Shown: positions 1 through 7,866 of the stretch, in pieces | Numbering within the stretch: the stretch's first letter is position 1 | Layout: every line of letters starts with the position of its first letter | Origin: Actinomycetota bacterium | GTDB taxonomy: Bacteria; Actinomycetota; Thermoleophilia; Solirubrobacterales; 70-9 | Direction of reading: 5' to 3' | Length of the DNA: 41,011 bases | Assembly (NCBI GenBank): GCA_005885405.1 | Contig: VAYN01000013.1 | Coordinates: 93,308 to 134,318, forward strand | The notes under the pieces: model-generated | Told to the model about the DNA's origin: nothing | Seen by the model: only the letters and a program-made list of their open reading frames with translations | Database searches by the model: none | Translations under genes and position numbers: made by a program

Positions 1-147
1 GAGGCCGCTGAAGGCGACGATGACCGCGAGCAGGAAGAAAGGCGACGCCCAGAGCAGTGAGCTCTGAACGAACTGCTGGAAGCCGGAGGCGTTCTCGGTC
101 TTACCGGACCCGTCGCCCTCCTTTGCCTTCTGGCCCTCGGGACTCAA
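1..147 (-). CDS. Membrane protein, N-terminal part only (runs off the window)
   Basis: The minus strand reads 49 residues from a TTG codon at 147-145 to the window edge without a stop. The start is chosen because GGAAGGAG lies 6 nt upstream, a strong ribosome binding site. The first 28 residues are polar and Gly/Lys/Glu-rich; residues about 31-48 (LLWASPFFLLAVIVAFSGL) form a hydrophobic segment that looks like a transmembrane helix. The gene points away from nfo, so the two share the roughly 100-bp region between them. No family is recognised. Confidence 0.6.
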   Translation of the reverse strand, partial: MSPEGQKAKEGDGSGKTENASGFQQFVQSSLLWASPFFLLAVIVAFSGL

Positions 148-240
148 GCTGCGCTCCTTCCGCCGTTTTGGAGCAGAAGATCACTGAGTACTCCGCTGTA
201 GTCCAGGCGACGGTCAAGCGGACCGCGGAACGTGCGGCAA

Positions 241-246
241 TAGACT
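241..246 (+). promoter_or_regulatory. -10 box of nfo (leaderless arrangement)
   Basis: TAGACT sits 6 nt before the ATG at 253, so transcription would begin at or next to the start codon. No Shine-Dalgarno sequence and no clear -35 box are visible. The same spacing recurs at many other genes of the window. Confidence 0.5.
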
Positions 247-252
247 CCGCCA

Positions 253-1116
253 ATGCTGATCGGCGCCCATGTCTCCACCGGGGGTGGGCTGCCGAACGCG
301 GTCGCGCGCGGCACCGAACGCGGCTGCGAATCCATCCAGATTTTCCACCAGAGCCCGCGGATGTGGCGGCCGACGAAATATGGCGAGGCCGATTTCGCCG
401 CCTTCCGCGAGGCGATGGATGCCTCGCCGGTCGAAGCGGTGATCATCCACGCCGTCTACCTGATCAACTGCGCGACCAAAGACAAAGAGATGCGGAAGAA
501 GTCCCTGACCTCGCTCACCCACGCACTCCGGATCGGCGACGGAATAGGCGCCAGAGGTGTGGTCCTGCACCCGGGATCGCAGAAAACCGACCCGCTCAAA
601 CCGTCGCTGAAACGAGCCTCCAAAGTCATCGCCGAGGCGCTCAAGGAGACGGACTCCTGCCCCCTCCTGATCGAGCAGACCGCCGGCCACAAAGGCCTCC
701 TGGCCCGTGACTTCGACCAAACCGCCGAGCTAATCGATCAGGCCGGCGGCGGCAAGCGCCTCGGCCTCTGCCTCGACTCCTGCCACCTCTTCGTCCAGGG
801 CTACGACATCACCGACGAGACCCACCTAGGCGCCGTCCTCGACGAAGCCGACGCCAAGGTAGGAATCGAGCGCCTAGGCGCCGTCCACGTAAACGACGCC
901 GCTGTCCCCCTTGGTGCCTGCCTAGACCGCCACGCCAACATCAGCAAAGGCGAGATGGGCAAAAGAGGCCTAGCCGCCTTCCTCTCCGAGCCCCGCTTCG
1001 AGGGCCTCCCAGCCACCTTGGAGACCCCAGGCCCAGAAAAGAAAGGCTCCTCGAAAGCCGAAGTGACCCTGGCGAAGCGCCTGCGGCGCAAAGGCCTCAA
1101 AAGGCGCGCCGCGTAA
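253..1116 (+). CDS. nfo: Deoxyribonuclease IV (apurinic/apyrimidinic endonuclease)
   Basis: This 287-residue protein has the usual length and motif order of the zinc-dependent AP endonuclease IV family (TIM barrel), which cuts DNA 5' of abasic sites in base excision repair. Visible motifs are GAHVS near the N-terminus, the Glu of LLIEQTAG, the LCLDSCHLFVQGYD metal-binding segment, HVND, DRHANI and the ETP motif near residue 255; the expected His, Asp and Glu zinc ligands are all present. The C-terminus is a short basic tail (RLRRKGLKRRAA). The gene stands alone on the plus strand between a divergent membrane protein gene and a convergent acyl-CoA dehydrogenase gene. The ATG at 253 follows a -10-like box by 6 nt and begins exactly at the conserved MLIGAHVS, which supports this start. 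Confidence 0.95.
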   Translation: MLIGAHVSTGGGLPNAVARGTERGCESIQIFHQSPRMWRPTKYGEADFAAFREAMDASPVEAVIIHAVYLINCATKDKEMRKKSLTSLTHALRIGDGIGARGVVLHPGSQKTDPLKPSLKRASKVIAEALKETDSCPLLIEQTAGHKGLLARDFDQTAELIDQAGGGKRLGLCLDSCHLFVQGYDITDETHLGAVLDEADAKVGIERLGAVHVNDAAVPLGACLDRHANISKGEMGKRGLAAFLSEPRFEGLPATLETPGPEKKGSSKAEVTLAKRLRRKGLKRRAA

Positions 1117-1141
1117 CACGAATCTTCAAGGACTGTCGCAA

Positions 1142-1257
1142 GGAGGGACGGGTGTCCCCTGGCCGACCGGCGTCCTGTTCCTCGCCCTATCCACTCCTAG
1201 AGAGCTGCCACGCGTCCGGCGAGGAACCCAGGAAGGTCAGGGGACACCCGTCCCTCC
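1142..1257. repeat. BIME-like structured element: two inverted GGGACGGGTGTCCC palindromes with nested stem
   Basis: Positions 1142-1161 and 1238-1257 are perfect inverted copies (20 bp). Each arm contains its own small palindrome GGGAC-GGGT-GTCCC. Inside, 1177-1186 (GTTCCTCGCC) pairs with 1218-1227 (GGCGAGGAAC), so the whole 116 nt can fold into one long hairpin. Two short palindromes in opposite orientation with a linker is the layout of REP pairs/BIMEs, which in other bacteria are moved by REP-associated tyrosine transposases. It lies between the convergent nfo and acyl-CoA dehydrogenase genes. The mobile-element reading is inference. Confidence 0.65.
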
Positions 1258-1284
1258 CTACCGCAACCGCTTCCGGACAGGCGA

Positions 1285-1316
1285 CAAGGACCGGTGCACC
1301 CCTGCCCCGGTCCTTG
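1285..1316. terminator. Hairpin between convergent genes
   Basis: CAAGGACCGG at 1285-1294 pairs with CCGGTCCTTG at 1307-1316 (10 bp, 12-nt loop). It lies just past the end of the minus-strand acyl-CoA dehydrogenase gene and after nfo. Neither strand carries a clear U tract, so it is a candidate rather than a classical intrinsic terminator. Confidence 0.45.
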
Positions 1317-1334
1317 CTCTCCCGCCGTAAGTCT

Positions 1335-2627
1335 TTATTTGATGTGGAAGCCAGAGATCGCTCGGGAAATCACGAGCTGCTGGATCTCTGAGGTTCCCTC
1401 GAAGATCGTGTAGATCTTCGAATCACGGTGCATCCGCTCGACCGGGAACTCGCGGGTGTAGCCGTTGCCGCCGAGGATCTGGATCGCCCGCTCGGTCACC
1501 CAGACGGCTACCTCGCCGGCCTTGAGCTTCGACATCGAGCCCTCGGCGTTTTCGAATTTGTGGCCCTGGCGGCCCATCCAGGCGGCGCGCCAGACGAGCA
1601 GGCGGGCGGCGTCGATCTCGAGCTTCATGTTCGCTAGGTCGAAGGCGATCGACTGGTTCTCGACGATCGCGCGGCCGAACTGGCGCCGCTCTTTGGCGTA
1701 GTCGAGGGCGTACTCATAGGCGGCGCGGGCGACCCCCAGCGCCTGGGCGCCGACCACCGGCCGGCTCGCCTCGAAGGTCTGCATCGCCGCCTGAGATTTA
1801 GCTTTTTTGCCCTCGCGGACGCGGGCGAGCCGTTCGTCGAGCTTCTCTTTGCCGCCCAGCAGGCAGGAGCCCGGGACGCGGCAGTCGTCGAGGTGGACGT
1901 CGGCGGTATGGGAAGCGCGGAGGCCGTGCTTCTTAACCTTGGCGCCCTGCTCGCAGCCCGGCGTGTTGGGCGGGATGACGAAGGCGGCGTGGCCGCGCGA
2001 GCCGAGCTCGCGGTCGACCGAGGCGATCACGACATGAACATTCGCGATGCCGCCGTTGGTCGCCCAGGCCTTCTGGCCGTTGAGCACCCATTCGTCTTTC
2101 GCCTCGTCGTATTTGGCGCTGGTGCGGATGCCGGAGACGTCGGACCCAGCGTCGGGCTCGGAGGCGCAGAAGGCGCCGAGCTTGACGTCGTCCGCGTCGC
2201 CGTAGCACTGGGGGATCCACTCCCCCATCTGCTCCGGGGTTCCCTGCCCGAAGATCGCTGCGACCGCGAGGGTCGTGCCCATGATCGCCATGCCGATGCC
2301 GGCGTCGCCCCAGAAGAGCTCCTCGTTGGCGATCGGGAGCGTGAGGCCGGTCTCGTCAGCCCAGAACTGGCCGACGGCTTCGAAGCTATAGAGGCCGATC
2401 TTGGCGGCCTCCTGGATTACCGGCCACGGCGTTTCCTCGCGCTCGTCCCACTCCTCGGCGGCGGGCCGGACGACGCCCTCGGCGAAGCCGTGCACCCACT
2501 CTTTGATGTCCTTCTGGTCTTGGTCGAGCTCGAGCGTGAACTTGGGCTCGCCCTGAGCGTCGGACGTGGAGTTGGCCTCGTCGAGCAGTGCTTGCGCGTC
2601 GACGTCGGCGACGGAGGAATCAGCCAT
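1335..2627 (-). CDS. Acyl-CoA dehydrogenase
   Basis: 430 residues with the full acyl-CoA dehydrogenase fold: N-terminal helical domain (from about residue 35), middle beta domain with the FAD/substrate motif GAFCASEPDAGSDVSG (about 150-165) and AWATNGG, and C-terminal helical domain with ARERRQFGR-type sequence (KERRQFGRAIVENQ), QILGGNGYTREFPVER and the end motif IFEGTSEIQ. The Glu of FEGTSEIQ (about residue 410) is the usual catalytic base. The enzyme oxidises an acyl-CoA to the 2,3-enoyl-CoA with electrons passed to ETF; the chain length cannot be read from sequence. Residues 1-35 are a polar, acidic extension. The ATG follows TAGAAT by 8 nt, consistent with a leaderless or near-leaderless mRNA. 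It is monocistronic and followed by a hairpin at 1285-1316. Confidence 0.93.
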   Translation of the reverse strand: MADSSVADVDAQALLDEANSTSDAQGEPKFTLELDQDQKDIKEWVHGFAEGVVRPAAEEWDEREETPWPVIQEAAKIGLYSFEAVGQFWADETGLTLPIANEELFWGDAGIGMAIMGTTLAVAAIFGQGTPEQMGEWIPQCYGDADDVKLGAFCASEPDAGSDVSGIRTSAKYDEAKDEWVLNGQKAWATNGGIANVHVVIASVDRELGSRGHAAFVIPPNTPGCEQGAKVKKHGLRASHTADVHLDDCRVPGSCLLGGKEKLDERLARVREGKKAKSQAAMQTFEASRPVVGAQALGVARAAYEYALDYAKERRQFGRAIVENQSIAFDLANMKLEIDAARLLVWRAAWMGRQGHKFENAEGSMSKLKAGEVAVWVTERAIQILGGNGYTREFPVERMHRDSKIYTIFEGTSEIQQLVISRAISGFHIK

Positions 2628-2635
2628 GGCGGCGA

Positions 2636-2641
2636 ATTCTA
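2636..2641 (-). promoter_or_regulatory. -10 box of the acyl-CoA dehydrogenase gene
   Basis: On the minus strand TAGAAT ends 8 nt before the ATG at 2627. There is no Shine-Dalgarno sequence in the gap. The -35 region (TCGTGA, 17 nt upstream) is weak. Confidence 0.5.
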
Positions 2642-2702
2642 CATAGAACGATGTCGTGTCACGAAAAGGCGACGGGATCGCGCCGTCTCGTCTGGGAACG
2701 GC

Positions 2703-3077
2703 TCAGATGTCGCGCAGGTCGAAGGCGCGCAGGCCCTCGCTGCCCTCGTCGGAGCAGTCGAAGAAGCGTTTGTTGACGCAGCCATAGGAGCCGCCTTCGC
2801 CCTCGTATGCCTGCTCGACCGTGAACTGGCAGTGCGGCAGCGGCTCGCCGGTCATCTTGACCCCGCCGAAGCCGCCCTTCTCCAGCACCGCACTGAGCTC
2901 TATCTCCGCCCCGTAGACCTCCTGCATGCAGCCGACGTACTGCTCGCCGCTGAGGCGGTCGACGTAGCTGTAGAGGTAGCGACAACCGAGCTCGATACAG
3001 CCGCGAGGCTCGACCATCTTGTCGCAGAAGGAGCGGCACTGGCGGCACTCGCCGACCGTGGTGCGCGTAGCGGTCAT
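2703..3077 (-). CDS. Cys-rich conserved hypothetical protein
   Basis: 124 residues with nine cysteines: a CxxCxxxC cluster at residues 11-18 (ECRQCRSFC), two in RGCIELGC, then GCMQ, HCQF, GCVN and FFDC near the C-terminus. Paired CxxC and GC elements suggest a metal-binding or disulfide-rich small protein, but no family is recognised and no signal peptide is present. It is transcribed in the direction of the acyl-CoA dehydrogenase gene (75 bp further on) and sits 46 bp after the dnaE stop codon. It has its own good promoter: TTGGTT-N17-TAAGCT ends 6 nt before the ATG, so the message is probably leaderless. Function unknown. Confidence 0.75.
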   Translation of the reverse strand: MTATRTTVGECRQCRSFCDKMVEPRGCIELGCRYLYSYVDRLSGEQYVGCMQEVYGAEIELSAVLEKGGFGGVKMTGEPLPHCQFTVEQAYEGEGGSYGCVNKRFFDCSDEGSEGLRAFDLRDI

Positions 3078-3083
3078 TCGGAA

Positions 3084-3112
3084 AGCTTAGGGATGCGAGA
3101 TCGCGGAACCAA
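3084..3112 (-). promoter_or_regulatory. Promoter of the Cys-rich protein gene (leaderless)
   Basis: Minus strand: -35 TTGGTT (3112-3107), 17-nt spacer, -10 TAAGCT (3089-3084), then 6 nt to the ATG at 3077. Predicted transcription start is at the start codon. The promoter lies in the short gap after dnaE. Confidence 0.6.
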
Positions 3113-3123
3113 GCGGTTTGGGC

Positions 3124-6100
3124 TCACGCCGCGATCGCAGTGGCGCCCAAGACGTGGTCCAGCTCGGTGCGCAACATCCCCGAGGGCTTCACCCGGTATC
3201 CCTCGCCGACCTTGAAGCGGCGGTCGCCGACGACGAGGAAGACCTCGGAGTCGCCTTTGTGGTGCTCGAGGACCGCCTTCACTTCCTCGCAGAGCTCGTC
3301 GTTCCAACGCGCGAGGTCGATCGGCACCTCGAACGGTCCCGCCGGCGCCGCCGACGCGGCCGGAGCGAGCTTCGCAGCCTTCTGGATCTCGGCCTCGTCG
3401 GGTTCGAAGCGCTGCGCCTCCTGGACGACCAGCTTCGTCTCGCCGCGGTCCTTGTGGTCGAGGCGGCCGCGGACGAGGACGATCGCGTCGGGCTCGATGA
3501 TCGAGGCGCTCTCGGCCTGGTCGGCCTTGAAGACGAGCATCTCGACCTGACCCTCGACGTCGTCGAGGGTCGCGAACATCATCTGGTTGCCGCTCTTGGT
3601 GCGGATCTTCTTGCAGTCGACGACGATGCCGCCGACCGTCACCCAGGCGCCATCGGGCTTGCTCGCCAGCTGCGCGATCCCGCAATCGACCCGCGCCCGC
3701 AGCGCCGGCCCGACTTCGGTCAGCGGGTGCGAAGAGAGGTACGTGCCGAGGGTCTCCTTCTCCATCGAGAGCATCTCGGCCCGGTCGAACTCGGCGCCGG
3801 GGATCGGCGGCCGGTGGTGCGCCTGCGACTGCGTTCCCCCGCCCCCGCCTTCTTCGCCGAAGTCGAAGATCGAGCCCTGGCCGAGCTGGGCGTCGGCCTG
3901 CGCCTTCTGGCCCGCCGACTGCGCCTGCGGCAGCGTCTCCAGCATCCCTTTGCGGCTGTCGCCGGTCGAATCGAGGGCGCCGCACTTGACCAGACATTCG
4001 ATCGCCCGTTTGTTCACGGCGCGGCTGTCGACCCGCTCGCAGAAGTCCCAGATCGACTCAATCGGTTTCTCCTCGCGAGCGCGGAGGATCGCCTCCACTG
4101 CCGCGTGGCCGACGTTCTTGACCGCGTCGAGGCCGAAGCGGATCGCGTTCTCGGAGACGACGAAGCTGTGGCCGGAGGAGTTGACGTCGGGCGGCAGGAC
4201 TTCGATCCCCATCTCCGCGCAGCGGTTGACGAAGAACGGGACCTTGTCTTTGGTGTTCATCACCGAAGAGATCACCGCCGCCATGTACTCGGCCGGGTAG
4301 TTGGCCTTGAGGTAGGCGGTGCGGTAGGAGATCAGCCCGTAGCAGGCGGCGTGGGACTTGTTGAAGGAGTAGTCGGCGGCGGCTTCGTTCAGCTTCCAGA
4401 GGTCCTGGGCGACTTTGCGTTCGGTCCCGGATTTCTCCAGGCCTTCCATGAATTTGTCCTTCATCGTCGCCATCAGGTCGCGCTTCTTCTTGCCGATCGC
4501 CTTGCGCAGGTCGTCCGCCTCGGCGCCCGAGAAGCCGGCCATCTGGCGGGCGATCTGCATCAGCTGCTCCTGGTAGATGACGCAGCCGTGGGTCTCCTTG
4601 GTGATCGCCTCGAGGCGAGGATCCGGGTAGCGGACCGAGGAGGGTTCCTTCTTGCCCTTGGCGTAGGTAGGGATGTAGGCCATCGCGCCGGGCCGGTAGA
4701 GGGCGCCGAGGGCGACGATGTCGGCGAACTCGGTCGGCTTCACCCGCCGCAGGGCGTCGCGCATTCCCTCCGACTCGAACTGGAAGACACCGGTCGAGTC
4801 GCCGGCGGCGAGCATCTCGTAGGTCTTCGCGTCGTCGATCGGGATCTGCTCCATGTCGACCCGCTCGCCGCGCGAGCGCTCGATGATGTCGATCGCGTCC
4901 TCGATCACGTCGAGGTTGCGGAGGCCGAGGAAGTCCATCTTCAGTAGCCCGATCTCCTCGATCGGCCCCATCGAGTACTGGGTGACGATCTTGTACTGGC
5001 GCTCGGGTTTGGCCGAACCGCTGCCGTTGCCGTTGGCGGGCGGCGGCGCCGGGGCGCTCTTGTCCTCGGCCAGCTGCAGGGGGACGATCTCGTGCAACGG
5101 CCGGTCGGCGATGACGACGGCGGCGGCGTGGATCGAGTTGTTGCGGATGATCCCCTCGAGGCCCTGGGCGACGTCGATGACCTTCTTCGCGTCGGGCTCG
5201 GAGTCGTAGGTCTTGCGCAGCTCCTGGCCCTCCTTCAGGCATTCCTCGAAGGAGGGGCTGCGGCCCATGATCGGCTCCGGGATCTGCTTCGCCAACCGGT
5301 CGCCGGTGGCGTAGTCGAAGCCGAGCACGCGGGCCGCATCGCGGGTGGCGGCGCGCGGCGCCATCTTGCCGAAGGTGATGATCTGGGCGACCGACTCGCG
5401 GCCGTATTTGTCGCCGACGTAGCGGATCATCCGCTCGCGGCCGCGGACCGAGAAGTCGATGTCGATGTCCGGCATCGATTTGCGGCCGGGGTTGAGGAAG
5501 CGCTCGAACATCAATTCGTTCTCGAGCGGGTCGAGGTCGGTGATCCGCAGGCAGTAGGAGACGATCGAGCCAGCGGCTGAGCCGCGGCCCGGGCCGACGG
5601 CGATCCCGTTCTGCTTCGCGTAGCTGACGAAGTCCCAGACGATCAGGAAGTAGGACTCGAAACCCATCTCCTCGATCACCCCGAGCTCGAACTCGAGCCG
5701 CTCGACCGCGTCGGCCGGCGGCGGGTCGCCGTAGCGGGCGCGCAGCCCGTCCATCGCGATCCGGCGCAGCATCGCGCCCGGCTCCTCGCCGTCGGGGGTC
5801 GGATAGCGTGGCAGCAGCAGCTTGCCGAGCTCGATGTCGATCTCGCAGCGCTCGGCGATCTCCAACGTCGTCGGCACCGCCTCCGGCCACTCGGCGAAGG
5901 ACTCGGCCATTTCGGCGTTGTCCTTGATGTAGAACTCGTTCGTGTCGAAGCTCATCTTCGGCATCTGCAGCGTCGACTTCGTCTGCACGCAGAGCAGCGC
6001 CGCGTGGTTGTCGAAGTCCTCGCGCCGCAGGTAGTGGACGTCGGCGGTTCCGACCAGGGGCCGGTTCAGCTCGCGGGCGAAGCGGACGATCCCCTCGTTC

Positions 6101-6684
6101 GCCTTGTCCTGCTCTTCGATTCCGTTCTTCTGAACCTCGAAGTAGACCTGCTCGGGGCCGAAGGCCTGGATCAGGTCGTCGAGGTGGGCGCGGGCGTCGT
6201 CGTTGCGCTCTTCGATCAGGCGGCGGCAGAAACGCGACTGCAGGCAGCCGGTGAGGACGATCACCCCCTCTGAGTGCGTGGCCAGCAGGTCCATGTCGAC
6301 GTTCGCCTTGCCGCGGGAGAAGCCCTCGAGGAAACCGGCGGAGGTGAGTTTGACCAGGTTCGAGAAACCCTGGTCGTTCTCGGCCAACAGGGTCAGGTGG
6401 TTGCGCTCGTACCGCGTCTGCTCCTTGATCGCGTGGCGGTCCTCGACGAAATAGGCCTCGAGGCCGACGATCGGCTTGATCCCGTGCTTCTTGCAGGCCT
6501 TGTAGAGGTCGACGGCCCCGTTCATGACCCCGTGGTCGGTGAGGCCGAGGGCAGGCTGGCCGAGCTCCGCCGCCCGCGCCGCCATCGCGTCGATCTTGCA
6601 GGCGCCGTCGAGCAGCGAGTACTCGCTATGGGCATGCAGATGTACGGCGGCGGGGTTGCTCACGGGCGGGACCGAGCATGCCAA
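3124..6684 (-). CDS. dnaE: DNA polymerase III subunit alpha (replicative DnaE1 type)
   Basis: 1186 residues, full length for bacterial DnaE. Domains in order: PHP domain (about 13-290) with HLHAHSEYS, LTDHGVM, GLEAYF and TADVHYL; palm/fingers with GPGRGSAAGS and the catalytic aspartates PDIDIDF at 405-411; helix-hairpin-helix/tandem region around AIRFGLDAVKNVG; and an OB-fold near 1000-1080 (VTVGGIVVDCKKIRTKSG). The PHP metal ligands are intact, which in the actinobacterial DnaE1 group goes with a built-in 3'-5' proofreading activity; that activity here is inference. Two starts are possible: the ATG at 6684 and the GTG at 6663, whose product MSNPAAVHLHAHSEYS starts as close to the PHP motif as most homologues do. 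Neither has a Shine-Dalgarno sequence. The gene is alone on its strand apart from neighbours with their own signals. Confidence 0.96.
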   Translation of the reverse strand: MACSVPPVSNPAAVHLHAHSEYSLLDGACKIDAMAARAAELGQPALGLTDHGVMNGAVDLYKACKKHGIKPIVGLEAYFVEDRHAIKEQTRYERNHLTLLAENDQGFSNLVKLTSAGFLEGFSRGKANVDMDLLATHSEGVIVLTGCLQSRFCRRLIEERNDDARAHLDDLIQAFGPEQVYFEVQKNGIEEQDKANEGIVRFARELNRPLVGTADVHYLRREDFDNHAALLCVQTKSTLQMPKMSFDTNEFYIKDNAEMAESFAEWPEAVPTTLEIAERCEIDIELGKLLLPRYPTPDGEEPGAMLRRIAMDGLRARYGDPPPADAVERLEFELGVIEEMGFESYFLIVWDFVSYAKQNGIAVGPGRGSAAGSIVSYCLRITDLDPLENELMFERFLNPGRKSMPDIDIDFSVRGRERMIRYVGDKYGRESVAQIITFGKMAPRAATRDAARVLGFDYATGDRLAKQIPEPIMGRSPSFEECLKEGQELRKTYDSEPDAKKVIDVAQGLEGIIRNNSIHAAAVVIADRPLHEIVPLQLAEDKSAPAPPPANGNGSGSAKPERQYKIVTQYSMGPIEEIGLLKMDFLGLRNLDVIEDAIDIIERSRGERVDMEQIPIDDAKTYEMLAAGDSTGVFQFESEGMRDALRRVKPTEFADIVALGALYRPGAMAYIPTYAKGKKEPSSVRYPDPRLEAITKETHGCVIYQEQLMQIARQMAGFSGAEADDLRKAIGKKKRDLMATMKDKFMEGLEKSGTERKVAQDLWKLNEAAADYSFNKSHAACYGLISYRTAYLKANYPAEYMAAVISSVMNTKDKVPFFVNRCAEMGIEVLPPDVNSSGHSFVVSENAIRFGLDAVKNVGHAAVEAILRAREEKPIESIWDFCERVDSRAVNKRAIECLVKCGALDSTGDSRKGMLETLPQAQSAGQKAQADAQLGQGSIFDFGEEGGGGGTQSQAHHRPPIPGAEFDRAEMLSMEKETLGTYLSSHPLTEVGPALRARVDCGIAQLASKPDGAWVTVGGIVVDCKKIRTKSGNQMMFATLDDVEGQVEMLVFKADQAESASIIEPDAIVLVRGRLDHKDRGETKLVVQEAQRFEPDEAEIQKAAKLAPAASAAPAGPFEVPIDLARWNDELCEEVKAVLEHHKGDSEVFLVVGDRRFKVGEGYRVKPSGMLRTELDHVLGATAIAA

Positions 6685-6693
6685 ATAGGCATG
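6677..6693. promoter_or_regulatory. Small inverted repeat at the 5' end of dnaE
   Basis: CATGCC-AAATA-GGCATG (6-bp arms, 5-nt loop) spans the ATG candidate of dnaE at 6684. It could be an operator or a hairpin at the 5' end of the message; if the GTG at 6663 is the true start, the repeat lies wholly upstream of the gene. Confidence 0.3.
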
Positions 6694-6747
6694 TCGGAAC
6701 CGTGGGGGTCCCGTGACGCTTTCGCGCTACTTCCGTGCTGATCCGGT

Positions 6748-6770
6748 GCGGGTGAGCTTCGCTTACCCGC
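6748..6770 (-). terminator. Hairpin at the stop codon of the Rpf-like gene
   Basis: GCGGGTGAGC (6748-6757) pairs with GCTTACCCGC (6761-6770), 10 bp with one G-U pair and loop TTC. It overlaps the TAA stop at 6765-6763. No U tract follows on the minus strand, so termination would be non-classical. Confidence 0.45.
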
Positions 6771-7785
6771 AAACCCAGGCGCTGGTTCCGGAATCGGCCC
6801 AGATTTCGGCGGCGATCCGGTCCTGTTCGGCCTTCGGGGCGTTCTGCGGTTCGCCCTTGCCGCCGTACAGTTCCCAGGTCGAGGGGAGGATCTGGTAGGC
6901 GCCACCGGCGCCGCTGGAGGGGTTGACGGCGCTGTAGTTGCCCCCCGACTCGCACATCACGATGTAGGTCGGGATCGAATAGGGCCCGCCGAGCCAGCGG
7001 CCGACTTCTTCTTCGGCTTCGGCTTCCGATTCTGCGAGGCGGGCTTCCTGGATCTCGTCGACCCACTCGGCGATGTCGGATTTCAGCGTCGCCAGCGAGG
7101 CTTCGCGACTCGCGCTCAGCGATTCCAACCGGGCCGCCGCGGCCTCGGCGGCGGCGCGGACGTCGGCGATTTCGGCGCGGGCCGCTTCCAACCGTTCGTC
7201 GTAGGCGACCGCTTCGGCGCGCAAGTCGGCGACCCGCAACACCTGGCGGTGGACCGTGGCCCGGACATCGGCGACGCGGTCGGCGAGGGCGCTGTCGGCT
7301 TCGGAGATCGCCCGCAGGTAGTCACTCTGGGCGACGAAGTCGTCGTAGTCGCCGGAGCCGAAGACGAGGTCGGCAGTGCTCGGGGTGCCACTCTCGTAGA
7401 TCGCCACGAGCCGCGCCGCCAGCACGTCGCGGGAGCGCTGCAGCCGCGCCTTCTCCAGCGCCAACCGGTGCTGGGTCGCCTCCAGCTTGCGCGCCAGCTC
7501 GGCGGCGCGCTGGCGCCCCTCGGCCAGCAGCGTCGTCAGTTCTTCCTCTTCGGCGGCGGCGTCCTTCGCTTCGGCTTCGGCGCTCGCCAGTTCCGCCGTC
7601 GTCGCCTGCAGCTGCGAGGAGAGCGAGCCGGCCTCGTCGCGCGCTGCGGCCAGCTTCGATTCCAGCTGCTCGGCTTCGGTCGCGCCGGCGCTGCCGACCG
7701 CCACGGCGAGGCCCACGAGCAGCGCGCAGAGCAGCGCTGCGGCGCAGATCTGACCCAGGTTCCTATTCAGCTGAAGCGGCCGCAC
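6763..7785 (-). CDS. Secreted coiled-coil protein with C-terminal Rpf/lysozyme-like (transglycosylase) domain
   Basis: 340 residues. A signal peptide is clear: basic start, hydrophobic core AAALLCALLVGLAVAVG and a likely cut after SAGA near residue 35. Residues about 36-255 are Ala/Glu/Arg-rich and strongly coiled-coil, like the long coil of CwlO/RipC/PcsB cell-wall proteins. Residues about 268-340 match the resuscitation-promoting-factor/transglycosylase-like fold: YIVMCESGGNYSAVNPSS, GAYQILPSTWELYGG and a final AEIWADSGTSAWVCG; the Glu of CESGGN is the expected catalytic acid. The enzyme should cleave peptidoglycan glycan strands outside the membrane, with the coil acting as a regulator or septum tether (inference). 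GTG start at 7785. It is separated from the arg operon by a hairpin at 7839-7860. Confidence 0.88.
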   Translation of the reverse strand: MRPLQLNRNLGQICAAALLCALLVGLAVAVGSAGATEAEQLESKLAAARDEAGSLSSQLQATTAELASAEAEAKDAAAEEEELTTLLAEGRQRAAELARKLEATQHRLALEKARLQRSRDVLAARLVAIYESGTPSTADLVFGSGDYDDFVAQSDYLRAISEADSALADRVADVRATVHRQVLRVADLRAEAVAYDERLEAARAEIADVRAAAEAAAARLESLSASREASLATLKSDIAEWVDEIQEARLAESEAEAEEEVGRWLGGPYSIPTYIVMCESGGNYSAVNPSSGAGGAYQILPSTWELYGGKGEPQNAPKAEQDRIAAEIWADSGTSAWVCG

Positions 7786-7838
7786 GACGAGGGCCGAGGC
7801 TAGCGAGGCCGCCCGGAAATCCCTGCAAGTTGCCGATA

Positions 7839-7860
7839 ACCCGCAAGCGAAGTTGCGGGT
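7839..7860 (-). terminator. Hairpin at the end of the pheST-arg gene chain
   Basis: ACCCGCAA (7839-7846) and TTGCGGGT (7853-7860) form a perfect 8-bp stem with loop GCGAAG. It lies 7 nt beyond the stop codon of the last gene in the chain. The sequence resembles the hairpin at 6748-6770 on the other side of the Rpf-like gene (shared CTTCGCTT and ACCCGC blocks). Confidence 0.45.
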
Positions 7861-7866
7861 AGGTGG

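Noticed and set aside
3118..4947. Long plus-strand open frame (609 codons) opposite dnaE, and similar long frames opposite wecB, thrS, zwf and the arg genes
   Set aside because: They mirror the codon structure of the real genes in high-GC DNA, give Arg/Asp/His/Val-rich low-complexity proteins and carry no motifs.
7249..7803. Plus-strand frame opposite the Rpf-like coiled coil
   Set aside because: Its periodic composition is the complement of the heptad-coded coil.
7786..7866. ydaO-type c-di-AMP riboswitch in front of the Rpf-like gene
   Set aside because: Such switches often precede Rpf genes in actinobacteria, but the conserved ydaO core is absent and the space is too short.
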